A DNA stretch of 64,000 bases, taken from assembly GCF_017696205.1 (NCBI RefSeq), contig NZ_JAAORD010000002.1:558001-622000 (forward strand), in the 5' to 3' direction. The notes beneath the pieces are model-generated. The model was not told the DNA's origin. It saw nothing but the letters and a program-made list of their open reading frames with translations, and did no database searches. This DNA is from Prochlorococcus marinus XMU1402 (lineage in GTDB: Bacteria; Cyanobacteriota; Cyanobacteriia; PCC-6307; Cyanobiaceae). A program made the position numbers and the translations under genes. Shown here piece by piece: positions 58,670 to 64,000 of the stretch. Within the stretch, counting starts at the first letter, position 1; the number at the start of each line of letters is the position of its first letter.

Positions 58670-60028
58670 ATGCCAAACTTTATAAAAGATAATATTCAAA
58701 AAACAAGTAATAATTCTTCTCGTAGTATCAAAAAATTATTAAAGCAAAGATCTCTAGTCGTTGCATTTTCGCTCTTATTAACAGGTCTAGGGGCTTCAAT
58801 TACAAGCATATCTTTTAAAACTGGAATCTATTTTATTAATAATTGGAGATTAGCATTATTAGACCAATTCCCATCAATTGCGGTCTTACCTATTTTTGGA
58901 GCTCTAGGAGGAGCTATTGCAGGATATTTGATCAAAAATATAGCACCTGCGGCAAAAGGTTCGGGTGTGAGTCAAATCATGGGTTTCTTAAGACATAAAA
59001 AAGTTCCAATGAATTTAAAAGTAGGATTAGTAAAGCTCATATCAGGAATTATTGCGATTGGTAGTGGATTCCCTTTGGGTCCAGAAGGTCCATCAGTTCA
59101 AATGGGAGGATCCGTAGCTTGGCAAATGGCCAAGTGGCTAAAAGCTCCTACAGCTTTCAGAAGAGTAATAGTAGCAGCAGGTGGTGGTGCTGGAATAGCT
59201 GCAGTATTCAGCGCTCCATTAGGAGGGTTTATCTATGCAATAGAAGAGTTATTAAACTCTGCTAGACCAGTAATTTTATTATTAGTAGTAATTACAACTT
59301 TTATTGCAGATTCATCTGCTGATATTATTCAAGCCTTGGGTTTAGATCCTAAAGCAGGAGGCTTTGATTTTAACCTCGGATTTTTGATTCAAAAAGAATA
59401 TGACCCATCAGTTTTTTTCTTACCTATAGATTTTATTTACTTAGTTTTACTAGGAATAATTATTGGAATATTTGCAGAATTGTACAGCAGATATGTTTTG
59501 TTAATGCAAAATCTTGGGAAAAAGTGGTATAAAAATAAATTTGTTTTAAAAATGAGTATCTGTGGACTTATTTTAGGCAGTATCTACTCTTTTTTACCCA
59601 GTACATTTCATAATTTAGATGAATTACAGAAAATAATAGCTGAACAAAATACAAGTATTGGAATTGCTTTATTAGCAGTTTTAGTACTATTTATCACGAC
59701 AGGTTTAGCTGCAGCATCCGGAGCTCCTGGTGGACTATTCTATCCAATGCTTACTTTAGGAGGATCAATCGGCCTAATAATTGGGAGCTGGGTGGAAATT
59801 GCTACAGGACATGCACCAAGTACATACATTTTTGCGGGAATGGGAGCTTTCGTAGCAGGATGTTCGCGAACGCCAATAACAGCAATGTTTTTAGCTTTTG
59901 CTTTAACAAAAAATTTATTAATAATGAAACCTGTCTTAATCAGCTGCATTGCCAGTTTCTTGGTAGCAAGAGCTTTTAATGAAGAATCAATTTATGAAAG
60001 ACAAATACAGATAGAATTAGAAGACTAA
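58670..60028 (+). CDS. clcA: ClC family chloride channel/antiporter
   Basis: A 452-residue membrane protein with many hydrophobic segments. ClC selectivity-filter motifs are GSGFPLGPEGPSVQMGG (with the gating glutamate in GPEGP, usually GREGP), AVFSAPLGGFIYAIEELL and GAPGGLFYPMLTLGGSIG. It moves chloride, probably in exchange for protons. The CBS domains of eukaryotic members are absent. It begins nine bases after acnB and converges on purU. Confidence 0.93.
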   Translation: MPNFIKDNIQKTSNNSSRSIKKLLKQRSLVVAFSLLLTGLGASITSISFKTGIYFINNWRLALLDQFPSIAVLPIFGALGGAIAGYLIKNIAPAAKGSGVSQIMGFLRHKKVPMNLKVGLVKLISGIIAIGSGFPLGPEGPSVQMGGSVAWQMAKWLKAPTAFRRVIVAAGGGAGIAAVFSAPLGGFIYAIEELLNSARPVILLLVVITTFIADSSADIIQALGLDPKAGGFDFNLGFLIQKEYDPSVFFLPIDFIYLVLLGIIIGIFAELYSRYVLLMQNLGKKWYKNKFVLKMSICGLILGSIYSFLPSTFHNLDELQKIIAEQNTSIGIALLAVLVLFITTGLAAASGAPGGLFYPMLTLGGSIGLIIGSWVEIATGHAPSTYIFAGMGAFVAGCSRTPITAMFLAFALTKNLLIMKPVLISCIASFLVARAFNEESIYERQIQIELED

Positions 60029-60043
60029 AAAACTATCTTCAAT
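60016..60043. terminator. Weak bidirectional hairpin between clcA and purU
   Basis: ATTAGAAGA and TCTTCAAT pair with one bulged base around a short A-rich loop, overlapping both stop codons. It sits exactly between convergent genes, so it could end transcription from both sides. The stem is weak and the call tentative. Confidence 0.35.
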
Positions 60044-60893
60044 CAAAAACAGCAGTTTTGCTGTTATAGACGAATACCTGATGATTTAGATGTAATCTAA
60101 CTGCTCTTGCTAAAGCTATTCTTTCAATATCTCTTCCTTTTCTAATCAAATCATCAACTTCATCCCTATGACTTACATTAACTGTACATTGCTCTATTAT
60201 AGGGCCTTCATCAAGATCTTCAGTAACATAGTGAGCAGTAGCACCGATTAATTTAACACCTCTCTTCCATGCTCTATGATATGGTTGCCCGCCCTTAAAT
60301 GCAGGTAAGAAAGAATGATGAATATTTATTATTGAAGAAAACTTTTTTAAAAAAGAGTCACTCAAAATTTGCATATATTTAGCTAATACAACAAGATCAA
60401 TGTCATATTCTTTTAGTAAATTTAAAAATTGATCTTCAACAATAGTTTTATTAGTTTTAAAGGTATCAATATGTACAAATTTTGCATTAAAGTCATTTGC
60501 AATATTTTCAAGATGAGAATGATTTGAAATTATTAAAGGAACTTTCATTTTGAGTTCTCCATTTCTTACTCGCCAAAGTAAATCAATCAAACAATGATTT
60601 TGTTTACTCACGAAAATAGCAACATTTGGGATTTCATCAGAATAATTTACATTAAATTGTCCATTTACTTCATCTGCAATTTTTTCAAATTCTTTATAAA
60701 TTTCATCTCTATTAAAAGATTCATTGTTACTATTCCATTCAATTCGACTAAGAAACAAACCTGCATCTTGATCTGTATGATGATCAGAATGTTTTATGTT
60801 GCCACCGTAATTTGAAATCCAACTTGTAAGTAAACTTACAAGGCCAGGACGATCGGGACAAACAATTTTGAATATAATTGAAGGATGTTCCAA
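60039..60893 (-). CDS. purU: Formyltetrahydrofolate deformylase
   Basis: PurU hydrolyses 10-formyl-THF to THF and formate, balancing the one-carbon pool with the glycine cleavage system. The N-terminal ACT domain (FKIVCPDRPGLVSLLTSWIS) is followed by the formyltransferase domain. The catalytic asparagine and histidine lie in INIHHSFLPAFKGGQPYHRA and the aspartate in DLDEGPIIEQ. The length of 284 residues is normal. It diverges from the ThiO-like gene over 48 bases. Confidence 0.96.
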   Translation of the reverse strand: MEHPSIIFKIVCPDRPGLVSLLTSWISNYGGNIKHSDHHTDQDAGLFLSRIEWNSNNESFNRDEIYKEFEKIADEVNGQFNVNYSDEIPNVAIFVSKQNHCLIDLLWRVRNGELKMKVPLIISNHSHLENIANDFNAKFVHIDTFKTNKTIVEDQFLNLLKEYDIDLVVLAKYMQILSDSFLKKFSSIINIHHSFLPAFKGGQPYHRAWKRGVKLIGATAHYVTEDLDEGPIIEQCTVNVSHRDEVDDLIRKGRDIERIALARAVRLHLNHQVFVYNSKTAVFD

Positions 60894-60941
60894 AAAATCT
60901 TTAACTATTAAATCAAATAAACAAGTATATCTAATATATCA

Positions 60942-62024
60942 ATGAAAAGCTTAAAAGAAAATTTTCAAAAAGCAAACATAGTTATTATTGGATCAGGGAT
61001 TATTGGAAAATTTAACGCTTTAGAATTATCAGAATTAGGTTTCCAGGTAACGATAATAGATCCAACTCAACTCCAAAATAGTAGTAATGCAGCTTTAGGC
61101 TTGATAATGGGCAATATGTATCAAAAAAGAAAGGGCAGAAGCTGGGATCTCAGGAAACAAAGCATTGAATTATGGCCACAATGGATTACGTTCCTACAAA
61201 AATTTAATTATGAATTAAATATCGAAAAACCATTAATACAACTAACTACTAATGAAGAAAAGTTTAAAAAATTAGAGAAATTTGTTTATGAAAATAATGA
61301 TCCAACGTTACTAATTTTAGAAAGAGACTCAATATTAATCAAGAAAATAAATAAAGCCTTCCAAACAAAAAATATAAAAGGAATGATCTCCTTCAAAGAT
61401 GGAAGAATAAATGCTTTATCGTTACTTCAAACATTAGATAAATATCTAAAACATAAAAAAGTAAATTATTTACAAGGAGAAATAATAAAAATAAAAAAAT
61501 CAAACAATCAATGGATTTCTACAACAAGGAATAATGAAAATATCAAATCTGACATGGTTATTTTGTGCAATTCACTAAAAGCGATTGATTTAATAGATAG
61601 CCGATCTCACAACATCAAATTAAAGCCTGTTTTAGGTCAAGCTATGGAAATTGAGATTAATGATGCAGAAGTTGATTTGTTATCGCTGCCAAAACAATTC
61701 AATATAAATGGTATAAATTTAATTCCAAAATTAAAAAATAAGCTAATTATTGGATCAACTGACGAATATAGTACTAAGCCAGGAAAAAATACATTCGAAA
61801 AACTCACAAATTTTCTCGATAAAAAACCAAATTGGCTAGAGAAAGGAAAAATTTCTAAAAAGTGGTACGGTATTAGGGCAAAACCAGATGGTGAGCCTTC
61901 ACCAATAATGAAAAATCTTGAAGATGGACTAATTATATGTACAGGTTTTTATAAAAATGGGATTTTACTGGCTCCCGCTTGTTCTAAATGGGTTGCTAAT
62001 GAAATTAAAACTTACCTTTACTAA
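60942..62024 (+). CDS. FAD-dependent oxidoreductase, ThiO (glycine oxidase)-like
   Basis: A 360-residue DAO-family flavoprotein. The FAD motif [20 protein letters not shown] is at about residues 13-32. The C-terminal [15 protein letters not shown] and [20 protein letters not shown] blocks resemble the substrate and flavin end of Bacillus ThiO ([22 protein letters not shown]). ThiO makes the imine that ThiG uses for thiazole. thiG here is unfused, so a separate ThiO is expected. Sarcosine or D-amino acid oxidase roles are possible. It converges on dnaK with a four-base overlap. Confidence 0.75.
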   Translation: MKSLKENFQKANIVIIGSGIIGKFNALELSELGFQVTIIDPTQLQNSSNAALGLIMGNMYQKRKGRSWDLRKQSIELWPQWITFLQKFNYELNIEKPLIQLTTNEEKFKKLEKFVYENNDPTLLILERDSILIKKINKAFQTKNIKGMISFKDGRINALSLLQTLDKYLKHKKVNYLQGEIIKIKKSNNQWISTTRNNENIKSDMVILCNSLKAIDLIDSRSHNIKLKPVLGQAMEIEINDAEVDLLSLPKQFNINGINLIPKLKNKLIIGSTDEYSTKPGKNTFEKLTNFLDKKPNWLEKGKISKKWYGIRAKPDGEPSPIMKNLEDGLIICTGFYKNGILLAPACSKWVANEIKTYLY

Positions 62025-63928
62025 TCTTTTGTTTCAGTGAAGTCTGCATCAATTACATCATCTCCACCTTTTTGATTTGAATCACTCTGATCAGGACCGC
62101 CTGCTGCGCCAGATGATGGAGGCTGATTGCCTGGTTGCTGATAAACAGATGAACCAACTGCGTAAAGTTCTTGCTGGAGTTCTTCAAGAAGTTTTTTCAT
62201 TGATTCATAATCTTCTTTTGAAGTTGCTTCTTTTAAAGCATTACTTTTTTCTTCAACTTTGGACTTTGCTGCAGCATCTATTTTGTCTCCTAACTCACCA
62301 AGTTGCTTTTCCGTTTGATAGACAAGTGTTTCAGCTTGATTTTTTAAATCAATTTTTTCTCTTTTTTCTTTATCTGCAGATGCATTTGATTCAGCATCTT
62401 TTACCATTTTTTCAACTTCATTATCAGATAAAGTAGAAGCACCAGTGATAGAAATACTTTGCTCTTTACCACTTCCTTTATCTTTAGCAGTAACACTAAG
62501 GATTCCATTTGCATCGATATCAAATGTAACTTCAATTTGCGGAACTCCTCTTGGTGCTGACGGTATTCCATCCAATTTAAAGGTTCCTAAGCTTTTGTTA
62601 TCAGAAGCCATTTCTCTTTCACCTTGTAAAACGTGTATTTCAACATTTGTTTGACCGTCTACAGCAGTTGAATATGTTTCAGATTTCTTTGTAGGTACAG
62701 TAGTATTACGATTTATCATTTTTGTCATTACTCCGCCAAGAGTCTCTACACCTAGAGAAAGTGGAGTAACGTCAAGCAACAATATATCTTTAACCTCTCC
62801 TGCTAAAACTCCTCCCTGAATTGCAGCTCCAACAGCTACTACCTCATCAGGATTAACGGTTTGATTTGGATCTTTACCAATTATTTTTTTCACTAAATCT
62901 AGAACAGCAGGTATTCTAGATGAGCCTCCGACCATAACAACTTCATCAATTTCATTAGTAGAAATTTTTGCATCGCTTATAGCTCTCTCAACTGGGGTCT
63001 TACACCTATCAATTAAAGAAGCTGCTAATTCCTCGAACTTTGCTCTAGTAAGGTTCAAATCTAAATGTTTTGGTCCTTCAGGCGTGGCTGTAATAAAAGG
63101 TAAATTTATCTCACTTTGCGTAGCATTTGAGAGCTCTATTTTTGCTTTTTCTGCAGCTTCAGTCAATCTTTGCAAAGCTTGCTTATCTTGTCTGAGATCA
63201 ATTCCCTCATTTGATTTAAAAGTACTTGCTAAGTGATCTACGATACATCTATCAAAATCATCACCACCTAAATGTGTATCTCCAGATGTAGATAAGACTT
63301 CAGTTACTCCATCACCAGCTTCAATAACTGAGACATCAAATGTTCCTCCCCCTAAGTCAAATACAAGAATTTTTTCATTTTCCTTATCCAAACCATATGC
63401 TAAAGCTGCAGCGGTTGGCTCATTTACAATTCTTAGAACTTCTAAACCTGCAATCTTTCCTGCATCTTTTGTAGCTTGTCTCTGAGAGTCATTAAAATAA
63501 GCTGGAACAGTAATTACAGCCTGTGTAACCTTTTCACCAAGGTATTTACCCGCATCATCTGCTAACTTTCTTAAAACTTGAGAACTTACCTCTTCAGGGG
63601 AAAACTGCTTATCCAATATAGGACATTTTAATTTGACACTAGAACCAGATTTTTCAACAGCATAACTAACTTCTTTAGATTCTTCATTTACTTCATCAAC
63701 TCTTCTACCAACAAAACGCTTTGCAGAATAAAAAGTATTTTCAGGATTCATAACAGCTTGTCTTTTTGCGATTTGTCCAACAAGCTGATCTTGATTTTTT
63801 GTATATGCAACAACTGATGGAGTAGTTCTGAAACCTTCAGCATTTGCTATTACAGTAGGTTTACCACCTTCCATTACAGCGACACAACTATTAGTTGTTC
63901 CTAAATCAATTCCTACAACCTTCCCCAT
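62021..63928 (-). CDS. dnaK: Chaperone protein DnaK (DnaK2 type)
   Basis: Hsp70 chaperone of 635 residues from the ATG giving [20 protein letters not shown]; an ATG ten codons upstream is less like the family. Phosphate loops IDLGTTNS and [13 protein letters not shown] are present, along with the [13 protein letters not shown] adenosine-side motif and the substrate-domain stretch [20 protein letters not shown]. The tail ends in [10 protein letters not shown], as in bacterial DnaK. The full-length, highly conserved sequence fits the essential DnaK2 of cyanobacteria. No CIRCE repeat is seen in the 72 bases of visible upstream DNA. Confidence 0.97.
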   Translation of the reverse strand: MGKVVGIDLGTTNSCVAVMEGGKPTVIANAEGFRTTPSVVAYTKNQDQLVGQIAKRQAVMNPENTFYSAKRFVGRRVDEVNEESKEVSYAVEKSGSSVKLKCPILDKQFSPEEVSSQVLRKLADDAGKYLGEKVTQAVITVPAYFNDSQRQATKDAGKIAGLEVLRIVNEPTAAALAYGLDKENEKILVFDLGGGTFDVSVIEAGDGVTEVLSTSGDTHLGGDDFDRCIVDHLASTFKSNEGIDLRQDKQALQRLTEAAEKAKIELSNATQSEINLPFITATPEGPKHLDLNLTRAKFEELAASLIDRCKTPVERAISDAKISTNEIDEVVMVGGSSRIPAVLDLVKKIIGKDPNQTVNPDEVVAVGAAIQGGVLAGEVKDILLLDVTPLSLGVETLGGVMTKMINRNTTVPTKKSETYSTAVDGQTNVEIHVLQGEREMASDNKSLGTFKLDGIPSAPRGVPQIEVTFDIDANGILSVTAKDKGSGKEQSISITGASTLSDNEVEKMVKDAESNASADKEKREKIDLKNQAETLVYQTEKQLGELGDKIDAAAKSKVEEKSNALKEATSKEDYESMKKLLEELQQELYAVGSSVYQQPGNQPPSSGAAGGPDQSDSNQKGGDDVIDADFTETKD

Positions 63929-64000
63929 GGGTAAATTCTTATATTTAATATTCTCCATAATCGGTCATCAGCGTCATTATTGTTACTCAAAGACGGGGAG

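Noticed and set aside
62077-62436. 119-residue plus-strand ORF opposite the end of dnaK
   Set aside because: Leucine-rich low-complexity shadow of the dnaK C-terminus; dnaK is clearly the coding strand.
63929-64000. CIRCE/HrcA element before dnaK
   Set aside because: No TTAGCACTC-N9-GAGTGCTAA repeat is visible in the available upstream bases; the region further up is outside the window.

Overview
The window is strongly AT-rich, gene-dense, single-contig bacterial DNA with very short intergenic gaps. It carries many cyanobacterial marker genes: ycf23, cyanobacterial-type RNase J, sqdB/sqdX, an acyl-lipid delta-9 desaturase, a monoglucosyldiacylglycerol-synthase-like glycosyltransferase, a phytol-kinase-like gene, and the clpP-clpX pair behind tig. 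Gene content, compact size and base composition point to a streamlined marine picocyanobacterium, most likely a high-light-adapted Prochlorococcus. This is inferred from family recognition and composition, not from a database search. I see no insertion sequence, prophage, CRISPR array or rRNA. One tRNA is present (Val, UAC).

Layout. 1-6.2 kb: uvrB (cut by the left edge), ycf23, tilS, then asd-dapA-rnj on the minus strand. 6.3-11.8 kb: plus-strand proteostasis and replication block tig-clpP-clpX-dnaX. 11.8-14.6 kb: minus-strand mgdA-like glycosyltransferase and a SPOR/SpoIID protein. 14.7-19.2 kb: rpmI-rplT, a TPR protein with thiG, and sqdB-sqdX for sulfolipid. 19.2-25 kb: minus-strand glycine cleavage genes gcvH-gcvP behind a PLP lyase-like gene and a putative helix-turn-helix protein. 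25-30.5 kb: desaturase, rplI, dnaB, mnmG and a chorismate-lyase-like gene. 30.5-37.7 kb: small conserved genes, SprT, a phage-type ATP-dependent DNA ligase, a 50-residue gene missed by usual length cut-offs, a TVP38/DedA-like membrane protein, valS, an IscA/HesB-like gene and tRNA-Val. 37.7-48.6 kb: a long plus-strand run mazG-speE-speB-gcvT-aspS-pyrG-queE-queC-pabB-pabC. 48.5-64 kb: cobA, an MFS transporter, ppk, an alternative sigma factor, a phytol-kinase-like gene, DAHP synthase, acnB, a ClC channel, purU, a ThiO-like oxidase and dnaK.

Functional threads. Phosphorus-free membrane lipids are served by the mgdA-like gene, sqdB-sqdX and the desaturase. Glycine and one-carbon metabolism is served by gcvP, gcvH, gcvT, purU, the ThiO-like oxidase with thiG, and folate genes pabB/pabC. 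queE-queC, which use the same GTP-derived entry as folate, lie directly upstream of pabB-pabC. Genome maintenance is served by uvrB, dnaX, dnaB, the ligase and SprT. RNA metabolism is served by rnj, tilS, mnmG, valS, aspS and tRNA-Val.

Most of the window is conserved core genome and I found no convincing new multi-gene system. The observations most worth checking are: an arginine-rich RNase J tail resembling the cyanobacterial RNase E tether for PNPase; the phage-type ligase; the tRNA-Val/IscA-like/valS linkage; a short peptide ORF that looks like a partial copy of the downstream 50-residue gene; a long AT dyad before mazG; an orphan Shine-Dalgarno before pyrG; and a duplicated N-terminal peptide in the sigma factor.
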